In this document: in pieces, positions 33,991-46,342 of the stretch | Numbering within the stretch: the stretch's first letter is position 1 | Layout: each line of letters opens with the position of its first letter | Assembly (NCBI GenBank): GCA_015499995.1 | Contig: JADNRV010000011.1 | Coordinates: 434,001 to 498,000, forward strand | Source of the DNA: Flammula alnicola | Lineage: Eukaryota; Basidiomycota; Agaricomycetes; Agaricales; Strophariaceae | Direction of reading: 5' to 3' | DNA: 64,000 bases | Translations under genes and position numbers: made by a program | Notes under the pieces: model-generated | Seen by the model: only the letters and a program-made list of their open reading frames with translations | Told to the model about the DNA's origin: nothing | Databases searched by the model: none

Positions 33991-35973
33991 TCACTCCGAA
34001 GAGCTGAGATCCGAACTCGGCAACGATCGAGTTACCTTCCCAGCAGGTAATCGGTTTTCCCGTCTACGTTGACGATAGGGTCGGACAATCGGGATGGCGT
34101 GGTCCGTAGGCATGGGCGGATCGAATTGGATGGGAAAGGTCTTTCGTTTCGGCGGTTCGAAGAGGGAGGAACAGAAGGAAGGGACACGTCGAAGAGGAGC
34201 CTGAGCTCGCTTCGGCTTTTTGGGGACTGGTTGTTCAGGATAAAAAGTCTTTGCCATCGGATTCAGGCCTCTTGTCTTCAAAGGGGCCTGTTGACGAATG
34301 ACGGGTTGGAGGAGGATGATATATAAGCTGAACATGAATTAACCCACCAAAGCATTAGCCGTACCATTGATACATGAATCGGTCGTAGAGGACGACCTTT
34401 GAAGGTCCTCTTTCATTCTCTCATATACGAAAACTTCATCGTCAGTTTCAGGATCGGTAACTTCCACGACCTCGTTCTAGCACAAATGTCATAAGCTTAA
34501 AGAACCTGCATCAAGGAAATAAACGAACCAGAGGTACTTCTGAAGCAGGATATACGAAACTCTCTTCGTCTTCGCTGTCGGATGCAACATCGTCTTTTGC
34601 TACTTTGTTCTAAAGAGTGCCCGATCAGCTTAAGACCCAAAAAAATGAGGCGAAGCGAGGCTTACGATAGATGATTCGGTGAATTCTTCATCGTTCGTGG
34701 TCGTGAATGTAGTCTGATCGTCATAGAAGACCGCTGACAAAAAGTTATCCTCAAAGTGATATCCGGCCAACCAGAACACAACAAGAGGAAGTAACAAGGC
34801 AGGGCAGAATGCAAAGACCATAAACTCAATGACATGGAAGAACTTTAGCGTTGGGCCCGAGACACTTGCGTGTACTGCCTTTGGGCCTGGATTTTTGGGA
34901 AAGTCACTCTTCAGTGGTAGGCCACTTTGAGAGGTGGGCACGCCAATGCGCGCGGAGATAGCTGGCACAGCAGCACGGGTGGCACGGAGTGGCATGACAT
35001 TGGGGCAATTGCCCTCCATAGCACGGTTCTTCGGCTTGAGGCTGTCCTGAGTAGCAAGAGCAAGAGCAACGTCCTTTCTGCCATCCAATGGACTAGCATG
35101 GATGGGCATGGGTGGAAATTGCTTCTTCGTGGCCTTTAGAATTCGCAATAACTTGCGCCTCACGAGGTAATAACCAATAAGAGAAATCAAGGCAGTCAGC
35201 GAGAACCAGTTATTGGTAACGGTCGGGTGCTTGTCCGCGTCGTCATTGCCCTCGACTGGGCTGGCAAAGGGCGGTGGAGGCGGTGGCGGCGGAGAATCGC
35301 CTTGGGCCGTTGAATAGTTGCGTGGAGACTCAGGACGCTCGACTTTACTTGAAGCGCTTCCTGTTGCTAAGTTTCGACTGGGTGGACGACGGTTCCCGCC
35401 CGAACCACCTGAGCCGTCCTGCCTGGCCGGCGAGGAGGTATTCGAGCCCGAAGGCATCGCAGAGGATCCGTTGGAACCGGTCGATGAAGATGGATTTCCA
35501 GGAACTTCGTGCTGTCCGGAATTTTGAAGGACTAAGCTCGCTCCAACGACAGCAAGGGTCGCGCAGGTGGTAACACCCAAAAGACCTCCAAGGGCGGCTT
35601 GAGCTTCATGAGTTTGTGTAGGCGTTGGGCTAGTCGTCAGAGATACCGGGAAAACAATCTTTGGAATTGTCTTCTCGTTTAGGACGAGGTAGACTGGGTC
35701 GTCTAGCGTGGCACGTTGGTGATGATATTGGAAAGGATTGGCGCCCTTCTTCAAGGCAAGACTTTCGTCCGCCATAAGGGGTTGCTGGAAGTGTCCTACA
35801 AGGTATACTTCAACAGCATGTTTAACGAGGGCTACACCGGCCGTTAAGGCGAGGTTGGCGACCACTTTGGGTAGACCCTCCTGGAGACCTTCACCAGAAA
35901 GTTGTGCTTGTAATACACTGGTGAGCATAGTTTGGGTGAACGGGTGTCGGAAAATAGGTATGAGCAGGTTCAA
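33991..35973 (-). CDS. Hypothetical membrane protein with polyproline tract and acidic tail
   Basis: Exons 35973-34666, 34609-34529, 34476-34348 and 34287-33991 sum to 605 codons (604 aa) with matching phases. It starts MNLLIPIFRHPFTQTMLTSV. Hydrophobic segments occur at about 115-145 (ALGGLLGVTTCATLAVVGAS), about 255-275 (WFSLTALISLIGYYLV) and about 385-405 (VFAFCPALLLPLVVFWLAG). Between them lie a Ser/Gly/Asn-rich stretch and eight to nine consecutive prolines. After the last membrane segment come acidic linkers (SDSEDEES, DPETDDEVFVYERMKED) and a basic Pro/Arg-rich end. I do not recognise a family. The N-terminus is a helical region of about 90 residues without a clear signal peptide. Confidence 0.7.
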
Positions 35974-37929
35974 TGTAGGTGAGATGATGTTTTGTGGAAA
36001 AGGGGGAGAAAATAAGCACCACGGAGTGGCTTTACCTCCCCCTGGCCCAAGCGTTGAAATTTCCCTAATTGCGATAGTCTGGGCGGGACTAGTGATCGGT
36101 GTGATCGTTCTGTTCGTTCATTGTTCTCTGGATTTGATTAGGAACATGCATGCGCACAAGATAAATACAATAATTACTTCGCTTGTAACATTGGAATTTG
36201 AAATGTTGCGAATTAGGGACAACATGCCTGTTATGGATAACACACGCTTCAATAGAAAATTTTGAAGGACCACATGGATACTCAAGCGGCCATACACCAG
36301 CGTTCTTATAGAGTCTCGAGAGATGTATCACAAACAATATGCATTGGCTGCCAGGCATAATACTACAAGGGCTAACGAACAAAAAAGAACGTGAGCAAAC
36401 GGTATCAGATGGCGAGGATAAAAGTATGAAGTCAGAGAAGCCGTAATTTTCATGTTCGTCTCCATTAGTTCGAGCTCCATGTCTTCATGTCTATTCCAAG
36501 ACGGAATAGACACGCAGAACCCTAACCGAAGTCAAGGCGACGAAGGAAACCCGACAATGAAGAGTACTTCAACGAATGGATGAACTTTTTTTCTTCCTAT
36601 CAGCAGTAGCCCTGTGAGGAAATTGTGCTTACCATGTGTCTATCATGTATATCGCAATCCCCTCGCAAAATAGTAGAAACCTGAAGAGGTGTGTCAGTTA
36701 GGAACATAAAAGTTCGAAAGACAGAAAGGAGAGATCAGAATATTTTTTGGTAAAAAGGTTGTCCACAAGAGGTTGATTGCTCTCGTTCGGAAGCAGAACT
36801 GAGTTGATCATCACAAGAGATGCTCTCAGAGAGAGAAACGAACAAGAACATGGACTCACCATAGAAATAAGGAGAAGGATGCCGTCGATGGTGAAAGGAG
36901 GAACACGGTGACGCGTGCTCAGCTTAAAAGTCAAACTGTACAGTTGTATTCAATCTCCGACAGCTAAACAATGCCGTACAATCAAGCGGAGTTTAAAATG
37001 TTTTCTTTTCATGTTTGGGCATCGCACGACTTGACATTCACTTTCCACCTCTTCTTCTCATGTTGTTCTAGTACTCTTCGGGCTACCCAATGGTTCCTTG
37101 GTAAGTCCAATCCTCATGATATATTGGCTTTGATGATATTTTTCCATCTTCGAGACGGTGACGATTCTCGATGATCCACCTCGTAACATGCATCACCAAC
37201 TGAGCTTTCCTTTTTCTTTTCATCCTATTCTTTCCGTGGTGGTTGTAAACGATGCTAATCAGAAGCTTATTTATCAGATATTGACTTATCCTTACTCTGG
37301 TTGCGCGGCGCTCAGCCGTTGATAATGGATAGTAGCGTCGGAGTCGGCCACATGCTCGCATGGTTGTAGCGTGAATGTCCAGCGTGAAGCGGTTCAGAGA
37401 ACAAAAGGTAAAGCTCTTTCCTATTGCCTTTTCCCCTTCGTCCACTTCCCCGCGATGATTTAATCAAAGTAAACAAGCATATGTCCGACCATTCATGACG
37501 GATAACTTATCTTCGTCTGAGGGATCCATTTGTCTCGAAATCCGTCTTTCTTGGCCTCAGCTAACCCTCTCTTTCTTTTCAGGTGGGCTTTGCAATATCT
37601 ACGTAACTTACGAATGTTATAAGTTGCAGTACTCACCTCTCCATGGTGTCGTTATTTTTTAAATTCATTTTACTTTCGGTCTTGGATGGGTTTAACGCTA
37701 TTACCACACAATGAGTAATTCCCCGGTTGATAACCAGTCGAAACCGAGATATGCTAACTGGTACGATTGCAATTTTGCATGGCCAAGCATCGGAGGGTTC
37801 TCGGGTATTGATGCATTGATGTTCAATTTTGCGCCATGAAAAGGGAGAAGCCCTGACAATGTTAGTCTGGGAATTGGAAGAGCAGTTGAAAGGCATCAAC
37901 AGGAACTTCAGCTTCTCCCTGTCCGCCTT
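35974..37929. other. Gene-poor region, hypothetical membrane gene to SET gene
   Basis: I see no convincing gene in about 2 kb. ORFs on both strands (for example plus 35738-36265, minus 37445-37083) lack motifs and overlap real genes or each other. One short perfect hairpin lies at 36488-36512. Confidence 0.4.
36488..36512. repeat. Perfect 10-bp inverted repeat with 5-bp loop
   Basis: TGTCTATTCC and GGAATAGACA flank AAGAC. It could be a dimeric protein-binding site or a cruciform-forming relic; there is no gene close by to link it to. Confidence 0.6.
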
Positions 37930-39211
37930 TCAGCTTCTTTCCGGGTTGCTCTGGGAAAGGGGGTACACAATAGAAGGGTGTTGGCCAAGTAAGAAAAGAG
38001 AAAGGAGCTCACGTTGCCTCTGCTTTTTTCTCCAAGCCCATTTCTTCATCTTCTTTTCGGGGTCTACTAACCACTCTTCGAATCTCTTTGCGGCAGCGGG
38101 GTCTTCTATCCTGCTTAGCGTTACGACCTTTTCTCCCCATGCCCGGAACGCGTCGCGGTCTCCCAGCATCGAGTAACACATCGCGATTTCTTCGATGAAC
38201 AAATTCTGCAATCCATGCATGCCCTCCTGTTCGATGAGCTCTAACGCTTCCAAGTGCGACGAAATGACGAGATCGTCCGTTCGAGCTAGATCCGTGCTCC
38301 ATTTTTTGTATCCTGGATGAGTGAATATCCATGTCCCAAGAAGCGCACGTCTTCTATCGGACTCGGCTATTTGCTCGAGTTCATCAGGAGTAAAGGATGG
38401 TTGCAGGTCGTTCGTAGAGGATTGGCGGATATTGCACCATGGACAGTCGCACTCGAAGCGATAATTTTTCTGGAGGTGGGCTACTCGAGTTTCGCGGGGT
38501 AGTGCTGGTTCGAGGTATGTCTTGTGGATCTCTTCTCCTTCGAGTATGGGCCGTAGAGCATACAGCGATAGTGTCAGTGCGGCCAAGTCCCACTTTATGC
38601 CAGCGTTTGGGCCACAGCTAGGAAAAAGAAAATTCAGCATCGATATACAAGTCCAAAGGTGGAATCTTACCTGTGGTTGCCTCGGTTGATCAGAGGATAC
38701 ACCCCTCCATAGACGCCCTTTTGCTCTGCTGGTATCTTTCCCTTCGGATCCAGCTCCAGCATCAGGCCATTCGTCCTCACGATGCCCTCAACCGGACTCT
38801 TACACTCTTCCGGAGGTCTACAATTCGCCATCGCCAACAGCTCAGCCCTTTTCTTTTCTGGCAATCGCCTTTTAGCTCGTCGTACAACTCCGGTGGAAAA
38901 TTCCCAGACGGCAGTATCAATGCCGGGTGCTCGACGATGATAAGTTCCCCTGCTGCGATATTTCGAGCTGCAAATAAGCCAATGCCCTTGTGGGCCGTTT
39001 TGAGGATGCGGAAATTGCAGTTCTCGATAGGTTTGAGGGCAAATGGTGGTGGGTTGGGTAGGAGGGGTATGAGCTTGGGGTCGAGAAGGCAGGATATCGT
39101 GGCTTCCTCTGAGCACCCAGAGGCGGGTAAGGTAATAGTGTGTAGCGTATAGGTCCTCCCTTCTATTATCCAGTTATTGGGATCACCTGCTTGAGATTCG
39201 AAGGCGCCCAT
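37930..39211 (-). CDS. SET-domain protein (putative methyltransferase), with a frameshift
   Basis: Exons 39211-38671 and 38617-37930, intron 38618-38670; 409 aa if one base is restored. The N-terminal 75 residues precede NFRILKTAHKGIGLFAARNI, the start of a SET fold, then GELIIVEHPALI. After a helical insert, VYPLINRGNHSCGPNAG is the substrate-site NHSCxPN motif (split by the intron), IHKTYLEP follows, and FECDCPWC is the post-SET cysteine cluster. A helical C-terminal part of about 130 residues follows. This layout fits the SMYD/SET5-like family of lysine methyltransferases, though no MYND finger is seen. At 38870-38873 a run of four A on the coding strand must be five for the frame to go from YDELK to RRLPEKKRAELLAMAN. 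The frame break falls exactly in a homopolymer. Confidence 0.82.
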
Positions 39212-39774
39212 CTTGGGCTCGCAAACGAGTTTTTATAATAAGATCCTGTGGAGTCTCGTTGAGTGATGTAAATGGACAAGTTGTGCGTCAGGACTTGCCC
39301 TGAAGATTTGTGGAGGCAGTCAGAGCTGGGTACGACTCTGACTAGGAGTTGTCCGTAGAGCGAGTCCCCCGCACCGTTCTATAGGATAGTTATGCAAATA
39401 AAGCAAAGATATGATTTGCAAGATGGAAAAAGATGTTGAAAAGAGGATACATACAAAATTTAAATTGATTAGATCGCATTCCACGTGTTTTCTGTAAGTC
39501 TATCGAGCTCAAAGTAATCAAGTCTGAAATTCTCAGAATCTCAATAAATTGGGAGACTACTGGATACAATGTTAAGTACAAAAATGGCTGATAATATGCA
39601 ACGTGCAAATGGATACGAGTATGCATGTGGGGGTCTGCGTGATTGAATACAAAAAAATTAGTGTGTATCATGACGGTCGTGAAAAGTCCTCTTCTCTCCC
39701 TTTCCCCTGCCTCCGCCTTCTTGACTGTGTCGCATCACCCAAGCGTAAGCACATGTATATGCTAACCTCAGAGA
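39212..39774. other. Intergenic region upstream of the SET gene
   Basis: I see no gene. It should hold the SET gene's promoter and the 3' UTR of the coiled-coil gene, both on the minus strand. Confidence 0.4.
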
Positions 39775-42018
39775 TCACCGCGACGTATCGAACCCTCCAT
39801 GCCCATTGGTATTTCCATGCCCATGTCCGTGTCCGTGCCGATGAATCCCTGACCACTGGTGTCCATGCGACCCATCTTTCGCAGTACTGGCGCCGCCAGC
39901 TCTGCCACCGCCCACAGCCGCGCCTGGCGCCCTCTGAATCGGCACCGCAACGGGCGAAGGAGAAACAGAGAATCCAGACGTAGTAGCTGTCGAATTTGAT
40001 CCAACCTGTCCATGGAAATGGTTATGGCCGTTCAGATTCTTCAGTGTACCGATCGACCTCGAAGGCTCGAAGGCTGGAGCGCGGCTTGATAGGGTCGAAG
40101 TTACAGGTGCGGTACCGGGGCTTGTCCGGGTGGGCGATGAGGTCAAAGAGGATGTCGTGGCGACGGCGTCGAGGTAGACACGGAGGAGAGAGACGTGGAA
40201 GAAGGAGTAGACAACGTAGACACGCTGGATATGGAAGTGACAGTCGATTTCAGTGATCCTTGCCGCTGTGGGTTTATCAGAAGGACCGACGCGCCGTGGT
40301 TCTGGCTGCTTGGATTATGCAATGAATGTGAGCGGGCATTGTGGGTCTGGCTCTGCCCATGGCTCTGCGTCTGCGTATGTGCTTGAGGTTGTCGATGAGG
40401 CTGCGATGGACTCCACAAGGGACTCGACTTCGATTGAGAGAGATGACCGTTGGGGGAACCAGAGTGATCAGGATGTGGAGGACGCTGGATAGGTGCTGGG
40501 GATGGCCGTCCGATCGGCGTTGGCTTGTCACCCCCACTATGATGGCGGAGTCTTTGTAAGGGGACGTAGGAAGGAGAATTGTCCTCGATGTGATGACTAC
40601 CGTGGACGCCCCTGTTGGGGTCGTTCTGCGCATGCATATCCTCCGTCTCGAGTCTCATCAGTCCTTGCTCCTCGAGTTCGATTTCCTTCTCTACGCCTTT
40701 CAGCTTTTCCTCCAGATCTGGAATAACATTCGCCTCCAGTTTCTCCCTCTTTCCACCCAACTTTTCGAGCTTGCTCGTCAGTCCGGCCAGCTCCGCCTTC
40801 ATAGCCTCCAACCTCTTCCGTTCCTTCTCTTCCACTTCCTCTCTCTCTTTCCGCACCCGCTCTGCCTCCTGCTTGATTTTTGCATGCTCTGCTTCCTTTT
40901 GCTCTTTTCTGGCGTTTAGCTCTGGTCCAAGACGCTTAACCTCCTCTGCCAGTTCTTCCGCCTCTTCGTCGAGTTTTGGCACGTTTTACAGCTTCCTGCA
41001 GTGCCAACACCTTTTGCTTCCCCCGGAGTTCCGCTGCGGCGGTTTTCTCTGAAGTCCGTTTGAGAGTATCTATTTCCGATCTGAGAGCTGAGTCTGCCTT
41101 TTGTGCCTCTCTTCGGGCCGACTTGAGCGAGGCAAGGAGAGTTTCGCGTTCCGAATTTACAGCAGATAGCGTATGTTGTAGTTGATTAAGACGGTCTTCC
41201 AACGTTATTTGAGGTGTAACGCTCGGTGGCGTCCCTGGTACAGTGCGACTCGGTGAGGTAGATGGAGTGGAGTGAGGGTCAGACAACGTGAATTGTCAAG
41301 GGTTGGAGATTCTGGATCTGTGTGGACGTCTGCAGTATCGTGGTCTGAATCTTCTGTCAAGCAGGTGAGGGTCACGGATCATGGCAGGTTGTACGGACTT
41401 ACCCTCCGTTGTAACCTGCCGCCGTACTGCAGTCGATGGTTGTCCAGCAGGCGCAAGACCCAGTTCGATATCGTATTGGCGCCCCGGCATGAGTGCATAG
41501 ATGATAATGACAGCCTCGTCCAGTTGATCGTCAATCCGGATGAAGGCCCTCGGCCAAGCAGATCCGTTTACATTGACCGACAAGCCCTTGGCGAGTGCAT
41601 CAGCGATGACGGAATTTGTCTTCCTCTGAGTCAGCGATGAAGCCGGCACATCGCCATTCAGATGCTCCTCGCCGTTCTCTGGATCTTCCTCTGCAGCCTC
41701 GAGGCCTATGGAGGCCAAAGACGGGTCGATCTCCCGGTAAGAGTCGACGAGAGAATAAAAGTTGCTGACACAGAGGTGATTTCCCGGACTGCTAGCGATA
41801 GCGAGGGTGCCCATGGCCGAATCGAGTGCCAGTTGGAGATGTGAGATACTATATTTTCCAGTGAGCCGTCGGGGGACATGGCGGTGGTGGATGCCGTTGG
41901 CAAAAATAATAATATGACTGTGACCAAATTTGGCGTGACTCAGATCTTTTGACCTCACCACTGCTCGCGCAGGCCGCATGGTCCTCAGCTCCCCGAGAAA
42001 TTTTACCGACAGTCTCAT
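39775..42018 (-). CDS. Coiled-coil protein with FN3-like N-terminal segment and disordered tail; several frameshifts
   Basis: An N-terminal part (start at 42018 or, more modestly, the ATG near 41813) contains SLVDSYREIDPSLASIGLEA and AVIIIYALMPGRQYDIELGL, reminiscent of a fibronectin type III strand pair. After an intron (41354-41402) comes a Ser/Thr/Pro linker, a long coiled coil (NQLQHTLSAVNSERETLLAS through KKQEAEHAKIKQ-like heptads to EKEIELEEQGLMRLE), and a disordered tail rich in Ser, Pro, His and Gln ending in GHGHGHGHGNTNGHGG. Continuous reading needs three single-base shifts, near 41290 (SR to SDPHSTP), 40975 (VKRAK to LDEEAEE, in an A run) and 40155 (STPSP to TTSSLTSSPTR). I do not recognise the family; NST1-like stress proteins share this look. 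It is transcribed in the same direction as the SET gene. Confidence 0.65.
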
Positions 42019-42229
42019 TTTCTGAGGCTAAATCGACGCGTGTTTATACCGGTGAGTGCTGCTAGGGTTCAACGTACCGGTTTGGTGTGTTGTTATTTCG
42101 AGACGATTAGCGTTCCGAGTCGGTCATCTGAATATTCTCCAAAGATACTGTGTATCAAATGCTACCCATGTCAAGCAGTAAGTGTTCATTCCATGGAGCC
42201 CAAAATGTAGACTGCTGGACAATTGCTTA

Positions 42230-43698
42230 GGTCACCCCAAACTTCAAGCGCCACGTACCCATCGAGCTCATCATCGACCACCTCACAATGACAAGAAGTC
42301 ACTGACCCAGTCTGACCGTATGCACTCTAGTTGCACGCAGCTGGCTACCGACTTCACGATATCATCTTATCTCATCAATTAGAGACACACGCCTCGCAGT
42401 CTCAGTCCGCGAACTGGACGTTGTCAGCTTCCAGCGGAAGGATAACGCATGGTTGAACGATGCTCTCTCTACGTTGGTCAAACACTTTGGTTCAATAACG
42501 TCGCTTCCTCGGGGTGGGATCAAATGGCAACAACTTGACCTCCTAATCTGTGGATTGCATTATAACCGCCTTCCGGGAAAGCACCCAATTGATTCTGTTC
42601 TAATGCCACTTTGTCTCGTTTGCCCGTTCATCGAGCTAATATCATCGTTTGAAGTCCTCGAAGATTCCAGGTGTGTTGCCTACCAGTGCGACAAGCAAGA
42701 CCCAGCCGCGTCACCTCAATTGAAGATGTCTTCCCGCCTTAAAATAATCACGTTAAACGATATTCATCCAATGTTGACGTCATGGCTGGCAGATCAGAAA
42801 TTTATATATCTATTGGTGGAAGGCATTTCACTCTCGCTTTTGGACATCGTGAACACTCTGGTCGTACATGCTGGCTCTGGCTCTATGTCCCTCCCACTCC
42901 TGTCTTCCATCACCTTTCCCTCTTTCACCCAGATCATCTTCGATATCACGCGAGACCGGAGTAATTACTGTAAGCACGACATCTTGAGATCATTCGAAAC
43001 ATATCGCCGATGTGCACTACCTTAAGACCAGCAATCTGCCAGTGAAACTAAATATTTGGGATTATGCGATTACTGGCAGATGCATATGTGCTAAAACGTA
43101 CGCTTCGACTAGATTTGACTTGATCAGGGAATTGGCGCGTGTGGCACTGGCCGGATATCGATGGAGAAACACCACTTTGTCTGAGCAGTTCATTGATGGC
43201 ACTCGATGATATAGATGATATATTAATTACGTATACTAGCTTAAGCGCCCAATTCGACTACAACGTCACATGCTCGATCCAGCACCAAAAATTAATATTA
43301 TGGCCATTCTACTTGGAGACTCAAGTAAGTCGATAGATTGGAAAGGTGGCAACACCGTCTCCGTGTATCGTGGGAATGCGATGTTTTTGCGCACTGGAAA
43401 GTGGTTCTGATGATCATTGTTTAGAGTCTTTCCGAACAACTCACGGTGGATATACGTGATGACGCGCAATCGACAATCCACAAGAGCAACTTCTCTTTTC
43501 AAGATCCAGACAGGATATTCGTCGAAAATTCGAGTCTACAAAGATCTTATTCACATTGACCGACATGAGGCTGGATCTCGTCCAGGAAGACTTCATGGAA
43601 GGCGCGGGATAATATATACTCCGGTCTGCGCAATATTGAATACTGCCAGACGTGGCCTGTTGGACGTGACTGCCTCAACGGAAAAATACATTGAATGA
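42230..43698 (+). pseudogene. F-box/LRR-like pseudogene
   Basis: Degenerate copy of the F-box gene at 57671-58977. Matching parts are VPIELIIDHLHNDKKSL-like sequence at about 42256, CTLVARSWLPTSRYHLISS with a premature stop, NAWLNDALSTLVKHFGSITS, FIELISSFEVLEDSRCVAYQ, PQLKMSSRLKIITLNDIHPM and, at the end, NTARRGLLDV. A block of about 60 nt after the F-box is missing relative to the intact copy, the LRR part is shortened, and the 3' half is in shifting frames. It is in the opposite orientation to the intact gene and lies directly against the inverted DUF6534 copy. Confidence 0.85.
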
Positions 43699-43781
43699 TA
43701 CTCTTATTTCTAGGCTTACTCGAATCGTCCCATTCTGTTTTCATATAGAATTACATGTACACATGTATGAAATAAATACAA

Positions 43782-45119
43782 TCAGGAAGAGTATGACAGC
43801 GCCAAGGAGTGTTCTCTGTCGTTGGATCGAAGTCGGCTGCGAGAAGCGAATATAATATTTTCGTTCGGGAATGGCGTTATCTCGTGCTCATTCCATACGG
43901 GAGGAGAAACATTAGGGAAAACCTTCATTCTGCTGTTCAGAGCGATCATCATGGAATTCGAATATGCTTTTCCAAGCACCATGACACATGACTCCCAGTA
44001 TAATAGATGACCCGGAAGATAATCCAGGACCAGGGCGACAATAGCTAAGGTGGCTGGAAAAATGGACGATATTTGAGTAAAATATACTGTATAATCTAGG
44101 GCTTCGACGCACCTGTCATTGTTCCCGTCCCGATCGTCAATCGAATGATTTTTGTGAGGATATCGTGGGTCTTCTTGACTCCAGTATCTTTACGCTTCAG
44201 CTACATAAGTCCGAGACGTGGTTAGTGATCCAGACAGTGAAAGATGTATGTGAAGGTGCGAACATAGTAAGTCATGCAAACGGCATCATTATATCGCAAG
44301 CAGCACTGGCGCCTCCCCAAATCTACGTGACATTGATTAAACCAGAGTGGCGGGTCCAAAGAGAAATTAAATCGCACTCCAGCGGTAGTCAAGGCTGTAC
44401 GATCGCCAACACTTGATTCAAAAAATGAGCCCCTTTTGCTTGCAGCCCAATTGCGATCCCGCCTCCCAATTGGAATAACGAAAGCTGTAAGGGCAATAAT
44501 GCGTTGAGAGAAACCAAGCCCTGATCCGTCCGACGTACCAGCAGTATCGCTCCAGGTATATATCTAGATTGCGATAGCACAAAAATTCGGTAGGTATAGA
44601 AACCTTGTGAAAAGCATGCAACTGTTTTAAGACGTCATTTATGGTACAATTTTAAGTATAAGGAGATGTACTCACTTATGCCACTCATGATGGGAATGTA
44701 GAACCAGCCTGAATGAAGATCAAGGATGGATGTCGAATTTCCAAAACCAGTTGCAAACATTTTAAATGCATCGACAGAAATCATAAATGCTTGTGCAGAT
44801 TCTAGCATGTATACTACATAGACCATGGCCTTCAGAAGGAAGCGGTCCTTTGGAAAGGCGACGTAATAAATATCTTCGAAAGTTAGCTTGTTATCCGCTT
44901 TGCTGATATATTCCAGCGATTCTTACAGACTTGGATCGTTAGAACACCAAACAGGCACCAATTTAAGGCAATACCGGTCAGCTAAAGTAAACAGCATGAA
45001 CGCTTAGAACACTTCATGAGGTACCCTGCGTACTACAAGTCCGACACTGCAGACGCTGGTCAATGCAAGATATCATAATGGTCAGGTATAACTCACATTA
45101 GGTCTATTTGGGATGTCAT
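43782..45119 (-). CDS. DUF6534-like membrane protein, copy B, with a frameshift
   Basis: Inverted partner of 26348-27710. It begins MTSQIDL, then IALNWCLFGVLTIQV, VAFPKDRFLLKAMVYVVYML, ESAQAFMISVDAFKMFATGF, GFYTYRIFVLSQSRYIPGAI, LSLFQLGGGIAIGLQAK, KKTHDILTKIIRLTIGTGTM, LDYLPGHLLYW and LGKAYSNSMMIALNSRM. Here the A/T run after GLQAK stays in frame through FLNQVL, but a base is missing shortly after, near 44405-44412, before RTALTTAG. So each copy is broken within 60 bases but at a different position. The 3' ends of the two proteins differ after NSRMKVFPN. Confidence 0.72.
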
Positions 45120-45899
45120 CGTTAATGACAAAGAAAGGCAGAGCTGGTAAGAGATGGAGACTTGATAAAAGAGATAATTGTCCACCATGCCCTACATCAA
45201 GTTCACTTATATCGTAGTCTGTCTAGTTACATTCGGCTTAGCGTTATACACCAGAATCGGTCTATTCTTGGATCCATGCAGGACTAGGCATTTAAGAATC
45301 TGAAAGTGTGGCTGTGGACTTGATGTGCCAATTCGACCCCACAGAATATCAACGCGGCTATATTTTGAGATGTTCCGAGCAACTCACTCTGATTGCTTCA
45401 GCATCTCATGAAGCGTGAAGAGACAGGTATCTGTCCGATGACTCCCGTATCACAGGTATTTGATTAAAGGTATAAAGAGCATCAGACAAGTAACATTACT
45501 GCATTACTGTTCGAGAGGTTTGTCACTAGAGAGTCTTGAAAGCCGAGTCAGCATCACTGTGGCGTCCGTGCCTTCCTAATTTAGATTCATATTCTAAATA
45601 TAGATTGTCACTCCACCAGATGCTGTGGAATGATATCCTTAAATTAGACTTGATTATCTCGAAAGCAATGCAGCTGAATTACTTACTCGATATACATATC
45701 AGCGTATCGCACAGCTTCATTGAAATGGGCTTCTTGCACAGGATAATTGCACGTTGTACAGCACAGCGAGATCGCTCGAGAACTCGTTCATCCATTCAGT
45801 TCAAGTTGATGATCTTGGGTGAGAAGAGCGAATGTGATGGCATCCTTATCTGGGCAAGAGTCATTCGACCCTCACATGTAATTTTTAGAACAGATGAAT

Positions 45900-46015
45900 T
45901 TAATCCTTCCATACTTGGGGATAGGATGTTAGTAAAATGTTCATTCTGGTGTTCAGCAAGACCGTTATCTTGGAGTCCGAGGATGCTTTCCCGAGACCAC
46001 GAAGCTGGGCTGGCA
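45900..46015 (-). pseudogene. Third DUF6534 fragment (3' end only)
   Basis: The minus strand reads LGKASSDSKITVLLNTRMNI, which lines up with LGKAYSNSMMIALNSRMKVF of copies A and B, the conserved end of the last membrane helix. No other part of the gene is recognisable. It suggests that a further copy once lay upstream of copy B. The overlapping 163-codon plus-strand ORF (45536-46027) is probably spurious. Confidence 0.5.
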
Positions 46016-46342
46016 ATCTGGGGATGACGGGGAAGTAGCGACAGTAGAAACGACTACAAAAGAGGAACATGATTGTGAGACCGGAAGGAGGCGAAATTTT
46101 GGCCAGAGGATCTCAACTGTTCATAATTCCGGCATAATTGAATAGTGGCCATTGAGTCTTATGGCAGAGAAAGAAAGCAAATTTAATGCGCGGAGAACAG
46201 GCCTGCCGCTTGTTAATATTATCGCCTTTCGAGAGGAGGATGCCGAGGCGGCAGTTTGCCGTGCGCAAATAAGTGTCAACATTGCACTGCCGTTCACGAA
46301 CATTCTAAAGCTCAACGCCGTATACCTCGATCAAACAACGAA

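Noticed and set aside
35738..36265. 175-codon ORF on the plus strand
   Set aside because: It is largely antisense to the first exon of the minus-strand hypothetical membrane gene, whose four exons fit in phase.
45536..46027. 163-codon ORF on the plus strand
   Set aside because: No motifs or splice partners; its 3' part is antisense to a recognisable DUF6534 fragment.
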